Shown: positions 1 through 11,400 of the stretch, one piece after another | How positions within the stretch are numbered: position 1 is the stretch's first letter | Layout: each line of letters opens with the position of its first letter | Assembly (NCBI GenBank): GCA_032718475.1 | Contig: JAUCBJ010004510.1 | Coordinates: 1-64,000 of the forward strand | Length of the DNA: 64,000 nt | Source of the DNA: Nemertoderma westbladi | Lineage: Eukaryota > Xenacoelomorpha > Nemertodermatida > Nemertodermatidae | Direction of reading: 5' to 3' | Translations under genes and position numbers: made by a program | The notes under the pieces: generated by a model | Told to the model about the DNA's origin: nothing | The model's input: only the letters and a program-made list of their open reading frames with translations | Database searches by the model: none

Positions 1-65
1 GAAGACGGAGGAAGAACAGTGGAGTTCATCCGGGAGGTCGAAATGAGATCTCATGAGCGAGGACA

Positions 66-2066
66 TTACGCTGAAGTCAAAGGAAGCGAGGGGGGACGAG
101 GAAGTGTTGCTACGGGCAACCAAAGAGGAAGGATGGACAGTGAACCATCGATAGTCGAGGTGGAGAAAGAGAGCCGGTGGGTTCGTACTCTGGGAGATTG
201 CCGTTGCCCCGGAGAAACATAACTTGGTGAAATATACCACACACAGGGGGATAGTCTGGGGTTGATGTTATTATATTGGGGCCCATACACCCATCTGCAA
301 TACCCCCCCTTCCCCGGGGTATATATTGTATCCCTGCATGTTATAGTCATACTGGTGTGCAGGTACCGGTATAGGCCTATCGGGTTCTTGCCTACTAACT
401 GGTATATATGCTGCGACCTCCGGGTCCAATCCCATCATTCGCGCTACCATATCGCCTACACTATCTCTCCCAGCATGGGCTATAGAATGTGCAGTAAGGC
501 CTACAGTATGTCCTTTAGTCTGCCTGTATCCCTCCAGATCGAAGTTTAATCTTCTAGAGTATTCCGAGAACTCCTCCCCATGACTACCATATTCTCGATC
601 GCAGCTACGTTCCGATGGGAAGTTTCCCTCCAATCCCCTCTCCTGTCTTCTTCCTCGTACCGGTACACTTGTCTTCCTTCCGTCTTCCGAGTGGGCTCGA
701 CATTTTTTCTTGTTTGGCCGCTTATGGCACCAATGTCCCTCCCTCTGCCTGGTTGTACCGTCCGATCACACCAGTTCTGGGTCTGTCGTCCGGTACCTGT
801 AAGTGGGGTGTTAACAAAGGTTTCCATCATCTCTGGTTCCTCATAAATACTTCCTGCACCAGCCTCGCTCTCTGATAAACCCATTTTTTCCAGTTCTAAT
901 CGGCGTTTTGCTTCGCCTGATATTGCATTAATCCCCTCAATCGGGTATGCATATCATCCCGCATTCATTTACCCCCCCCCCCCCCCCCCCCTCTCTCTCT
1001 ATTCTCTAATACTCTGATCAGCTATTTCTGCCTCTCTCGCAATCCTCTCAGCTTTCCTCACCTCCTGCTCTCTGCGCTCGTTCGTTTCTCTCTCAACCCT
1101 CACTGCCTCTCTCGCTTCTCGCTCTTTGCGCTTGTTCTCTTCTCTCTCAACCTGTACTCTACGATCATTTATTTCCTTATCAGCCCATTCAACCTCCCTT
1201 GCCTCCCGCTCTCTATAATCTCTCGCCACCTTCTCGGCCCTCTCTTTGCACTCTCTCGCTAGTTGCCTTTCCCTTTCTAGTAATACGGTCCCCTCATCCA
1301 GCTGTCTCTCTAGTTCCTTTTGATCCAGCGCGACTATGTCTAGCTGACATGCCAGATCTATCTCTAACACCCTTCTTGCTTTCGCGGAGGATGTAGCGGA
1401 CTATTAGATTGCGACGAACTCCCGTCGCCTGTTCGTCCTACTAATTTTGCTATGCTTACTAGCATTCCTACTAACTGACGACACTGAATCTTCGGGGTTA
1501 ACCTCAGGTTTGGCGTCATGCGGATCCGCCCATCCTACTAACTTAATCCCCCTTGCATCTACTAGATAGGGCCCTACGTACACTACACTAGCCGCCACCA
1601 CCTCGGATTGCCACAATTCGAACAGTTCTGTGGCGACCCTCCTCGCCCTCTCACTTGCCAGTTCCCCCTGCCCAAATCGGATTAAGTAGCGAAAATGTTT
1701 GTTGCACTCACCTAGCCTCTGGTACAACTTGGGCTGGTCTACCTTTCCTCCCTATCTAGCGTCCTTTAACAACTTCCTGGTGGCATTGTACCCTCGTCGT
1801 AGGCGATCGCTCATCCCGACATCTTCCTCCTGGACTTGAACTTCCCTCCTCATCCGGCGCCATACCATCAGCCCCACCTTTGCCGTTCCGGTGGGCTGTT
1901 GGCCACCCTCGGCCACTGGTTGTCCGGCGACTTCGGTACCTCGTTTGCCGCTGTGATCTCGCGTCGACTCACTCCCCTCTCCTCCTCGTACTCGACCGCT
2001 CTCCTCCTCAACGACCGGAGCATCCCTCGCTGGCGAATCCGGTGTGGCGCGCTGGTACCTTCTCAT
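66..2066 (-). pseudogene. Decayed gag-like region of an LTR-type retroelement
   Basis: Five successive minus-strand open stretches (2066-1752, 1727-1404, 1370-999, 884-546, 633-271) follow one another with frame changes and stops between them, and a further weak frame runs to about 66. They read as one broken gag-like protein: an Arg/Gly/Glu-rich start, a Trp-containing segment, a Glu/Arg-rich coiled coil near 1000-1370 and a basic, low-complexity tail. I see no zinc knuckle, protease or reverse transcriptase; those would lie left of the window. The base composition is much richer in GC than the surrounding DNA, which fits a transferred or transposed unit. Family assignment is inference from composition, order and the possible LTR upstream. 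A host coiled-coil pseudogene is the alternative. Confidence 0.35.
972..991 (+). repeat. Poly-C tract (20 nt)
   Basis: Followed by a short CT repeat. It lies in the gag-like region. Confidence 0.95.
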
Positions 2067-2239
2067 CGCTGCCGAATCGTCTGGTCTCTGTCGCTTGGGG
2101 TTCGCGGCAGGCTCGCTTCTCCCTCTGGACCTTGGGGCTGTTGTTTACTCTTTGTTGGCGCTGGCTGTGGTCACAGTTTATTTAAATGGGTGTTGACTCT
2201 CTCTGGTTTTTAACTGTGACGGGATCCAGGAGTTGGTTT

Positions 2240-2760
2240 CTAAACCCCGACCAGTGTGTTGTTTGGTACTATACGCGTCGCGGCGTCTGTAGGCTGCTGA
2301 AAGGCTGTAGTCTGAATATTGAGGCCGAAGGCCGTTGGAATAACTGAGTTTTTAGTGTCAGTAGTTATAATGTCAGAACATATAATGGCACAGTCAGAAT
2401 ATAATAGCATAGTAATGACGACGGTTAAAAACTGTTCCGGTCTCACAACTCTACAGATACCAACTGAATCATAATCAACAAGTACAACGGTTATATTGCT
2501 AACACATATTAGTTACTCCTACTGTACTGAGCGGCCTGGCTAATAGATGCGTTCCAATCACCTGTTTTCCCCTCCCATCATTGGCTAACCTAATTAATTT
2601 CCATCTCGCCACCCCCTGTTGCCACTTTCCCCAATTGCTAGTCCCTTTGTCCCCTGAGATGGCTTATAGCCTCTCAACTCTATACGTGGCCGGCAGTGTG
2701 TGTTGCCTGAGTTGGTTATTATGTGACATTATATTTGTAATGTCACCTTCCAAACTGTAA
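2240..2760 (-). mobile_element. Possible LTR upstream of the gag-like region
   Basis: This non-coding stretch lies directly upstream (minus sense) of the gag-like frames. On the minus strand it ends near a TGG-starting segment (about 2257, TGGTCGGGG) that could be a primer-binding site, and its far end holds a short palindrome built on GTGACATTA. No second LTR copy is in the window, so the call rests on position and is weak. Confidence 0.2.
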
Positions 2761-2841
2761 TTGGTAAAAAGCAATTTCGCCCATTTTCCGCTGGGTAGTG
2801 CAAGGAATTGAATCCGCTTACAGCTCTGTCATATCAAAAAA

Positions 2842-3303
2842 TAATTTATGGTCGACTAAAATCAATTCCTGGTAGTTTGAATTTCCCGGTAACTTGTAGG
2901 TCGAGATTTTGACTGGCCATTCATTGGTTAGGGTAGTGGGAAACCATCCAATTGCACGTTTTTTGAATATAATTACTTAAAGTAAGGCGTGGTAGCTCAG
3001 TTGGCCTGCAATCTATTGGTTGTAGGTTCAGCCCCGCCAGGGTCCACTCAACCTTTCATCCACTGGGGTCGATAAAATGAGTACCAGTTAAATAACTGGG
3101 AGCAAAATCTTGGGATAGGAGTAGAGCCCACCCCTACCCTCGGGTAGCAGCTATCGAAAGAGGAGCCTTCGGGTCGCCTCCGGCTTCGGCCGACTGTTTG
3201 CTTTTTGCTACTTAAAGTAACCAATGAATGGCCTGTCCAAATCTCGCCTTACAAGGTACTGGGAAATTCAAACTTCCAAAAATTAATTTATGGTCGACCA
3301 TAA
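2842..3303. mobile_element. Foldback MITE interrupted by a SINE
   Basis: Imperfect inverted arms lie at 2842-2930 and 3218-3303. Both read, in opposite orientation, an ATGGTCGAC segment, a run with GTTTGAATTTCCC, a TCGAGATTT/GCGAGATTT block and GGCCATTCATTGGTTA. The space between them is short except for the SINE at 2986-3209. A palindrome on GGTCGACC and GGTTAACC continues to about 3330. No coding capacity; a non-autonomous element is inferred. Confidence 0.5.
2986..3209 (+). mobile_element. tRNA-derived SINE, full length, with 11-bp TSD
   Basis: The element opens with an RNA polymerase III A box (GTGGTAGCTCAGTTGGC) and a B-box-like GGTTCAGCCCC, followed by a central block GGGGTCGATAAAATGAGTACC and a tail ending in TTTGCTTTTTGCT. 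It is flanked by the direct repeat ACTTAAAGTAA (2975-2985 and 3210-3220), which fixes both ends. The central block resembles the conserved domain shared by several animal SINE superfamilies (Meta/Ceph-like); that family name is from memory. A second, 5'-truncated copy lies at 6129-6289. Confidence 0.85.
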
Positions 3304-3813
3304 ATTAATTTATGGTTAACCATAAAATATGACGAGATGGTGAACTTCTGAAAAAAAATTAATTGGCAAAGATCAGCCACCGTAAATACAATATCATTAA
3401 GTTTGGGGGAGGGGCAAGTCACTGAATTACGTCAATCAATACATGGATAGGTGCAGTTGTGCGTCTAACTTTAATTAATAATAGTTTTGGTGGGCAATTT
3501 GAATAATATGAATAAAGTTGCTAAGCTGCATTTCATCATTACACACATTATATCGGTACAATGACAAGTCCCCAAAAGGTGCCACCCTGCTCCATAGTGC
3601 GTGAAATTCAAATGATTGAAAGACCTGTAATTTGTACTGGAAAGGGTGGCAGATCAGATCTGCCACCTATATTTTGGCGGTAAATTCAAATCTGTTTTAA
3701 CATTGTATACATGAATAGAGTAAGACTAATAATGTAATTCATTGAATCAGAATAAATTATTTCTTATCGGTTTAACTCACTCATTCGTTACTGTTGTTGT
3801 TTTATCTATCTTG

Positions 3814-4168
3814 GGACTTCGAGCAGCACGTGAACAACTAAGCTGAATGGTTAACTAGTCTTGGACTTCGAGCAGCACGTGAACAACTAAGCTGACTGGT
3901 TAATTAGTCTGGGACTTCGAGCAGCACGTGAACAACTAAGCTGACTGGTTAACTAGTCTTGGACTTCGAGCAGCACGTGAACAACTAAGCTGAATGGTTA
4001 ACTAGTCTTGGACTTCGAGCAGCACGTGAACAACTAAGCTGAATGGTTAACTAGTCTTGGACTTCGAGCAGCACGTGAACAACTAAGCTGAATGGTTAAC
4101 TAGTCTTGGACTTCGAGCAGCACGTGAACAACTAAGCATACTGGTTAACTAGTCTGGGACTTCGAGCA
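3814..4168 (+). repeat. 49-bp tandem repeat in a foldback arm
   Basis: Seven units start every 49 bp (3814, 3863, 3912, 3961, 4010, 4059, 4108) and a partial one starts at 4157. Each holds GGACTTCGAGCAGCACGTG, with an E-box-like CACGTG, and most a GGTTAACTAGTC. The opposite arm (about 4450-4550) has only two units in inverted orientation, so the array expanded on one side. A 15-nt G run follows at 4196-4210. Confidence 0.9.
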
Positions 4169-4655
4169 AAATTGAAAATTGAGGAGGGTGGGGGCGGGGG
4201 GGGGGGGGGGTCGGGTGATTTGGCTTAACTTCTATTTCAGTAAAATCTAAAGAACATTTATTATTTGCTTGTATCAGTTATAATTACATCAGAACATTAT
4301 AATTATAACAATTATACACTTATACCTAGTATATTAATAGTAGATTTCAAGTAGATAGATGATAGAAAGGCACAGTGAATTGATATATTTTTGGCGGTTG
4401 ATTCAAATTACAGAATTATCATATTTCCATTACAAACTGTACACAGTCCCAAACTAGTTAACCAGACAGCTTAGTTGTTCACGTGCTGCTCGAAGTCCCA
4501 GACTAGTTAACCAGTCAGCTTAGTTGATCACGTGCTGCTCGAAGTCCCAGAATAGATAAAACAACAACAATAACGGATGAGTGAGTTAAACCGATAAGAA
4601 ATAATTTATTCTGATTCAATGAATTACATTTAGTCTTACTCTATTCATGTATTCA

Positions 4656-7147
4656 TGAATAAAACTCACAGGTCTGGTAATACATTAGACTTGGTATTGA
4701 CAAATTGTGATAACATTTCATTAATTAGAAATGTAGCCATCCATGATATTGGATTATCTGACCATTTTGCTATACATTTTAATTTAAACATTTCGAAACC
4801 AAAGTTTTCTGTAATTAACAATAAATTTCGTAAACTTCGATCAATTGACATGGACAAATTTGTATGTGATGTAAAAGACAGTGAATTGTTTAATTCGAAT
4901 TTTACTGATGTGAATGAACTAGTCGCATTTTATGACAACAGTCTTCGTAAAATTCTAGTCCAACATGCGCCTCTGCAAAATAAAAAATCTTCCACTCGTG
5001 TCAATGTTCCTTATAATAATGATATTGCTAAAGAAAAACAAATAAGACGAAAAATTGAAAGGAAATCAAGAAAATATATTCTCAAAACAGATAAGGATGC
5101 CTATAGAGATCAATGTCTCAAAGTTTCCGATTCCATCAAATTGGCAAAAGAAACGTATTTTAGAAAGTCATGGAAGAGAACAGTGGAAATCAGAAAAAGT
5201 TATTTTCTGTAGTCAGTGAATTAATTTCAGGCAACGAGAGGAAAAAGTTACCACAGTTTGATACTGAATCCGAAATGGAGTTTGCTGATTTCTTTGATGG
5301 TAAAGTATCAGGAATTCGTGAGGTTTTAGAAACTAATACAGATTTTACTGTTAACGATTGTGATCAATATCCGGTATATTCAGGTGAAAAGTTCAATGAA
5401 TTTACATCTGTTTCTCATGATGATGTTAAAGAATTATTGAATGATTCGAAACTTAAAACTAGTTGCAATACCCCTTTGCCATCATCAATGTTGAAATGCT
5501 GCATGGGAGTTTTGTTACCAATCTTTGTGTTAATAATTAATTTGTCTTTCACAATGCCAACAGTACCTACACTTTTAAAAAACGCCATTCTTAATCCACT
5601 TCTCAAAGAAAGGTTGCTGAATGTAGAGATTCTTAATAACTTCCGTCCGGTATCCAATCTTGTATTCTTATCCAAAATTGTAGAAAAAGTAGCAGCAAAT
5701 CAGCTAATACACCACATGAACTTGAATTCTCTTTACGAACCGTATCAGAGTGCATATAGAAAATATTACAGCGCCGAAACAGCAAGGCTACGCGTATCAA
5801 ATGATGCCTTGCGAAGCATCGATGATGGATCGGCAGTCTTATTAATAACATTAGATTTAAGTGCCGCATTCGATACTGTTGGCCATCATAAGTTATTGTC
5901 GATTTTAGAAAACGAAATAGGAGTTACTGGTCCAGCGTTACAGTGGTTCGAATCTTATCTAACCGATCGATCACAGCAAGTACGAATAGGAAATTAATTT
6001 TCTGAACAAAAAAGATTACGATTCGGAGTTCCGCAAAGATCAGTGTTGGGACCACTGCTCTTTAACATTTACACAAGATCTTTCTTTGTCGACCGTAATT
6101 AAGAGACACAACCTATCATATCACCTATCAAAAGCAAAAGCAAACAGTCGGCCGAAGCCGGAGGCGACCCGAAGGCTCCTCTTTCGATAGCTGCTACCCG
6201 AGGGTAGGGGTGGGCGCTACTCCTATCCCAAGATTTGCTCCCAGTTATTGACTGGTTATTGACTGGTTATTACCAGTTATTACCAGTCAATATCACCTAT
6301 ACGCAGACGATACTCAGATTTACATCGCGTTTAAGCCATCTACAGTAACTTTGATGAAACAGTTCGAGTCTCACAATGTTGCCTTAACGATATACAGTGC
6401 TGGATGAATAAGAACCTATTAAAAATGAACACTGATAAAACTAAGATACTAATTCTTAAATCTCGGTTTGGCCGCCTTATTGAGAGTCCAGGTATGCAAG
6501 TCTGTGACGATCTCCTCAAATTCTGTCCATTTGCTAGAGACATCGGTGTTTTAATTGGCGAGCATCTTACTCTCGAGAAACAAATCAGTGAAGTTGTGCA
6601 GACTTCTTTTTATCACTTGAGAAATATATCTAAGGTTAAACGTTTTTTTCCCAGACGTGATCTTGAAATCTTAGTTCATGCGTTTATTTCCTACAAGTTA
6701 GATTACAACAATGCACTATATTATGGTCTACCACAACGGAGTATTAGGAAACTACAGTACGTACAAAACAGTACTGCTCGATTACTCTGCAATGTTAATA
6801 AAATAGATCATATTACCCCTGTGTTGAAAAAACAACACTGGTTGCCAGTTCCTTGCAGAATCAACTTTAAGATTGCTGTACTGGTATTTAAATGTCTTAA
6901 TGTAATGGCGCCTACATATCTTAGTGAATTAATATCTTTGTACGGTCCAACCCGTGAATTACGTTCTAGTAATACAATGTTATTGTCTACACAAAGTTAC
7001 AATATTGAAAATTACGGTAGACGTGCATTCTCTGTAGCCGCCCCTTTGGTATGGAATTCGTTACCGAATGACATCAGAAACACTTCCAGTTTATTGTCCT
7101 TCAAACATTTGTTAAAAACTCATTATTTTATTGGAGGTTTTATTTAA
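4656..7147 (+). pseudogene. Endonuclease/reverse transcriptase of the LINE, broken
   Basis: Three open stretches make up the remnant. 4656-5212 ends an APE-type endonuclease, with SGNTLDLVLT and a GLSDHFAI motif, and enters the linker. 5170-5997 begins the RT domain, with FRPVSNL, SKIVEK and the catalytic-block LDLSAAFDT. 6404-7147 is the C-terminal region ending in the typical RRAFSVAAPLVWNSLP segment. The first two overlap in different frames (frameshift near 5170-5212) and a stop follows at 5995. The second catalytic motif YADD is present at about 6300-6313, but a SINE was inserted directly in front of it. The frame also shifts near 6080. The protein cannot be made as it stands. Confidence 0.85.
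6129..6289 (-). mobile_element. 5'-truncated SINE copy inside the LINE, 11-bp TSD
   Basis: This is the reverse complement of the 3' two thirds of the SINE at 2986-3209, with the same GAAGCCGGAGGCGACCCGAA and CTGCTACCCGAGGGTAGGGG blocks. It is flanked by the direct repeat ATATCACCTAT (6118-6128 and 6290-6300). The tRNA head is missing, and a TTATTGACTGG segment is locally duplicated. It interrupts the LINE immediately before the YADD codons. Confidence 0.9.
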
Positions 7148-7632
7148 TATTTTATTGCCTCTGATTTTATTTATTTTATTTTATTTCATTTCATTTCGTT
7201 TTATTTCTATTTTTATTGGTTTTGTATTTTGGTAAATTATTTTTAAAATTAATCTTTAAGAAAAAATTAAAAGTGCCGTTTGAATTGTTATATTTATGTA
7301 TCATATATATATATAATATTTTTATTTACTTGATATTGGTATTGTTTTTCTCGTATTATTGATTTTTAACCATGGAATGATTGTTGTTTTATTTATATGT
7401 TATTTTTATGTTCTCATGTATGTTTTTAATACCCATAGGATGGAATATTTACTAAAATCTCAATTTCGTAACGATTTTTATTTTATTATGAACTACATAT
7501 TTTTACTGCAAATCTAGTGCAATCTATTAAATATTTTATATTATAGTCAGTTTTTATGCAATTCATGTTACATTAATCTGTATGTATGGTGTATTCTACG
7601 TATATTGATGTTCATATTTTCTTTGTAGCAAA

Positions 7633-7658
7633 GCGCCTAGAACATCGCGTATAGGCGC
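7633..7658 (+). other. 3'-terminal stem-loop of the LINE
   Basis: A perfect 7-bp stem, GCGCCTA with TAGGCGC, surrounds a 12-nt loop just before the AT-rich tail. Such hairpins near the RNA 3' end are recognised by the reverse transcriptase in the L2/CR1 group; that role here is inferred. Confidence 0.6.
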
Positions 7659-7797
7659 ATTATATATATTATTCAATGTTAAAACGGATTTGAATTTACC
7701 GCCAAAATATCTGATCTGCCACCCTTTCTAGTACAAATTACATGTCTTTCTATCATTTGAATTTCCCGCGCTATGGAGCACCTTTTAGGGACTTGTG

Positions 7798-8219
7798 GTA
7801 CCGGTACCATGTACAGTACAGCAGTACTGCTGTATTGCTGTGCTACAGTAGTTGACAGTTTGATGGTATCTTTTGTAGTTCACAGCTGCACCGTACTGCC
7901 GTACCCGTAAGTGATAGCAATAAGCAATAAGTTTAATAAATTTCAGGACCTGGCAGCCTGGTTCCTGCCTCCTGACCTGATAAGTTGATTCTAGTTTTAT
8001 CCAATATCTGAATATTATTGACCTATAGCGATGTACAATGTAGCGGCTGTAATGTTTTTATACCCGTAGTTGATGCCCTCAGTTGATGCGACGATACTTG
8101 TATTTGCGCGGGCTCAGCCGGTTACCGGTGGCATGGTCAGATGGTAGATTGCTCGACGACGACCTCCCCACCCTCATGTATCACTGTATCCTGTCGTCTC
8201 GTGGTACACGGATGAGAAA
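7798..8219. other. Upstream region of SLC35B3
   Basis: No gene is visible. The first part is rich in GGTACC, GTAC and CAGTACTG palindromic words (7798-7850). The rest is presumably the promoter and 5' UTR of SLC35B3. I see no TATA box. Confidence 0.4.
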
Positions 8220-8440
8220 ATGACATATTCTTACAAAGATTATTTTGATTCTTCCAAATTTGTCATTTTGGCAACTGGCGCTCTGTTCTTTTACATAATA
8301 TATGGATACGTTCAAGAGTTAATATTCCAACAGGATGAATTCCACTTACATGGATGGTATTTAACACTGGTGCAGTTTTGTTTCTATAGTTGTTTTGCAC
8401 TTTCGTTAAAGTTTAGCGGCTTTTCAAAAGGAGAACGCAG
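8220..8440 (+). CDS. SLC35B3: SLC35B3 coding exon 1
   Basis: It starts at the first ATG of the frame and ends at CGCAG|GTAGGT, leaving two bases of an Arg codon. It encodes the first membrane segment and the YGYVQELIF block. Confidence 0.85.
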
Positions 8441-11400
8441 GTAGGTAACTCAGTAACTTTAATACCTGAATACCAAATACCGGTACCTATCGGTATGTAG
8501 GGCGTAGGGCCGTAGGGGTAGCGGTGACTACCGGCAACTGGAATAATCTTCATTATTATTATACGTACCCCCGTATCGTTACATATGTGCTTATGTAGAG
8601 TTTTATGGGAACATGCCATGTGATATTTTGTCCTGCGAATGGTCGTTAGCTACTGCGTCATATTAGGTCAGGTTTAGATATGAACCCAGTTTAAATGATG
8701 GATGCCGTTCGCGTCGAATAAATATTAACACTTTGTTAGGTTTTTAGGGTCTACAGTCAGACAGTAAGCCACGATTCTAAATATAATAATTTTCTTTATC
8801 ACATGGCCATTTCTTGTATGAACATACGTCATCAGTGATATAAATACAAGGGCCTATACGAGTACAAATTAACATTTTTTTTTAGAAAATTAATTTACTA
8901 TAATAGATAATAGAATTACCGGTAGTAGGCCTTCCTAGATACACAGTTATCATAAAGTGGAACTTAATAAATATACTGTAGAAGATACTAATTTGTCTGT
9001 TAATGTTGAAAAAAAAAGGAAATAAAAGATAGATATACATCCACGTAAACTATATAGAAGCTGAAACCAACATATATTATTATTGTAACAGGATTCCTCT
9101 ATCCGATTACATAATCCTAGCCGGTTTCACTCTCACAACAATGGGGTGCAGCAACACGTCAGTGGGGTACCTTAATTATCCAACCCAGGTTATATTCAAG
9201 TCGTGTAAACTCATTCCGGTAATGATCGGAGGTGCACTCATTCAAGGTTCGTTTTTATTGACTTTGTTATTTAATTATTTTATCATTAAACATTATTTTA
9301 ATTTAATTTAATTTAATTTCGTGCATATAGTTATATAACTAAGCGTATAGCACAGTATACATAAAACCGGTAAATGTTAGAGCATTAGCACAAAATATTA
9401 AGTTGTTATAGTCTATAAATATAAATATAAATGAGATAGTAAAAACATAATATCCTAGCTTAGCTTAGCCCTTGAACTCGACGTGGAGGGGGCTCCATTG
9501 ACGCTAATCACATCACTTTAATCTCATGGCGCATTAACAGTAATAATTATCAAGGTTATTCTATTCTAATGAAAGTCAATAACACATGATAATATTTCAT
9601 AATCAGCAATTTTTTATTTATTATTTGGATTGCATCAATAGACACCCCCCCCCCCCAAAGTTATCTTTACTTTTTTTAATGGTTATTAAAATACACTAAA
9701 ATTCACTTTATGCTAGATTTATTTAAATATACAAATTTATTGCGTGTGTCTTCGTAGGAAAGCGTTACACTCCGGTTGATGTAGCCGCCGTACTCTCGAT
9801 GACTATAGGAATTATATTTTTCATTCTCGCTGACAATTCTGTTCAATCGGAATTTAATCCAAAGGGTTAGTTTGTAACACCAGTAATGACACCTGTAAAA
9901 CAATACTTTATATTAAGCTACGTACAAAAAAATGGGTTAAATATCCATTAGATGCAATCCAGACTATATGAATGCAATCGGCTGACATTAGTCAGCTGTT
10001 TAATATAGAGATTCCCAAACCACGAGCCTTTCTCAGAAAATTAAGCTAACAAATGATAGTCATAACAATGTATAACAGAACAGAATTCGTGGTACCGATT
10101 TTCTCACTATCAAAATATTTAACGGCGACGTTCATAAATTTGTAAGTGAGCTATTTAATAGGCCTATCTATTTTATTGAGATTGTAATAACAATTTCGTA
10201 CCAAAAATCTGCGTTCAGCCTTTTGTGGGTCGCATTTCGTCACATGTGTTTTTGATTATTCAGGTGTTATTTTGATATCAACGGCCTTAGCAAGTGATGC
10301 ACTTATCGGAAATTTTCAAGAAAAGTCAATGAAAAGATATGTGGCTCAAAATACTGAAGTTGTTAGTTTTATAGTTTAATATATAATTATAATTTATTAT
10401 TTTATAATTAAATTATTAAGAATAATGGAAATTTCCCGGTATCACATTTAGGTTAGGCAATCACTTTTGGTTTGTAATACAAGTGTAATAAGTATAATAA
10501 TATAAGAAGTTAAAATTGAATGACATCTGAATATGAAAGCTGGACATTTGTGTCGTTGCGTCATTACATTGTCAATATGACAGAGCAGACAGTTGGCGGT
10601 TGTAGCAAATAATTCAATGCGGATTAACTATTTAATGGCTTAATATACATTTGCAAATAACAGCTGTTTACTCGCAAAAATAAAACTGTAACCTGTTGTA
10701 TTGACTTTATTTATTATTTTGGTTCAAATAACCTACCTTATTAACTCTTACCTTTTCTAATGCAGGTACTCTACAGCCCTTATTAACTCTTACCTTTTCT
10801 AACGCAGGTACTCTACAGCCCTTATTAACTCTTACCTTTTCTAACGCAGGTACTCTACAGCCCTTATTAACTCTTACCTTTTCTAACGCAGGTACTCCAC
10901 AGCCCGTATTAACTCTTACCTTTTCTAACGCAGGTACTCTACAGCCCTTATTAACTCTTACCTTTTCTAACGCAGGTACTCTACAGCCCTTATTAACTCT
11001 TACCTTTTCTAACGCAGGTACTCTACAGCCCTTATTAACTCTTACCTTTTCTAACGCAGGTACTCCACAACCCTTATTAACTCTTACCTTTTCTAACGCA
11101 GGTACTCTACAGCCCTTATTAACTCTTACCTTTTCTAACGCAGGTACTCTACAGCCCTTATTAACTCTTACCTTTTCTATCGCAGGTACTCTACAGCCCT
11201 TATTAACTCTTACCTTTTCTAACGCAGGTACTCTACAGTCCTTATTAACTCTTACCTTTTCTAACGCAGGTACTCTACAGCCCTTATTAACTCTTACCTT
11301 TTCTAACGCAGGTACTCTGCAGCCCTTATTAACTCTTACCTTTTCTATCGCAGGTACTCTACAGCCCTTATTAACTCTTACCTTTTCTAACGCAGGTACT

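Larger units (their letters stand above)
4656..7669 (+). mobile_element. L2/CR1-like LINE, 5'-truncated, TSD TATTCA
   Basis: A non-LTR retrotransposon inserted into the foldback element. The direct repeat TATTCA lies at 4650-4655 and 7670-7675. It starts within the endonuclease domain, so it is 5'-truncated, carries reverse transcriptase and C-terminal frames, and ends in an AT-rich 3' UTR with a stem-loop (7633-7658) and a short TATAT tail. The clade is inferred from the C-terminal region, with a WNSLP motif followed by a SxxxFK-type segment typical of CR1/L2 proteins, and from the 3' hairpin. Confidence 0.85.
3555..7797. mobile_element. Large foldback element, split by a LINE
   Basis: Sequence 3555-3900 is repeated in inverted orientation by two blocks, 4437-4650 and 7676-7797. 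Those blocks were contiguous before a LINE (4656-7669) landed between them. Shared landmarks are the CAAGTCCC end, the GGGTGGCAGATCAG block, TTGGCGGTAAATTCAAATC, and the AGAATAAATTATTTCTTATC block. Without the LINE the element would be about 1.2 kb with arms of roughly 350 bp. It has no coding potential of its own. Element type is unknown, and I could not define a target-site duplication. Confidence 0.6.

Noticed and set aside
8220-8444. Exon 1 of SLC35B3 as a separate small gene
   Set aside because: Its frame joins precisely to exon 2 by a GTAGGT donor and matches the transporter family across the join.
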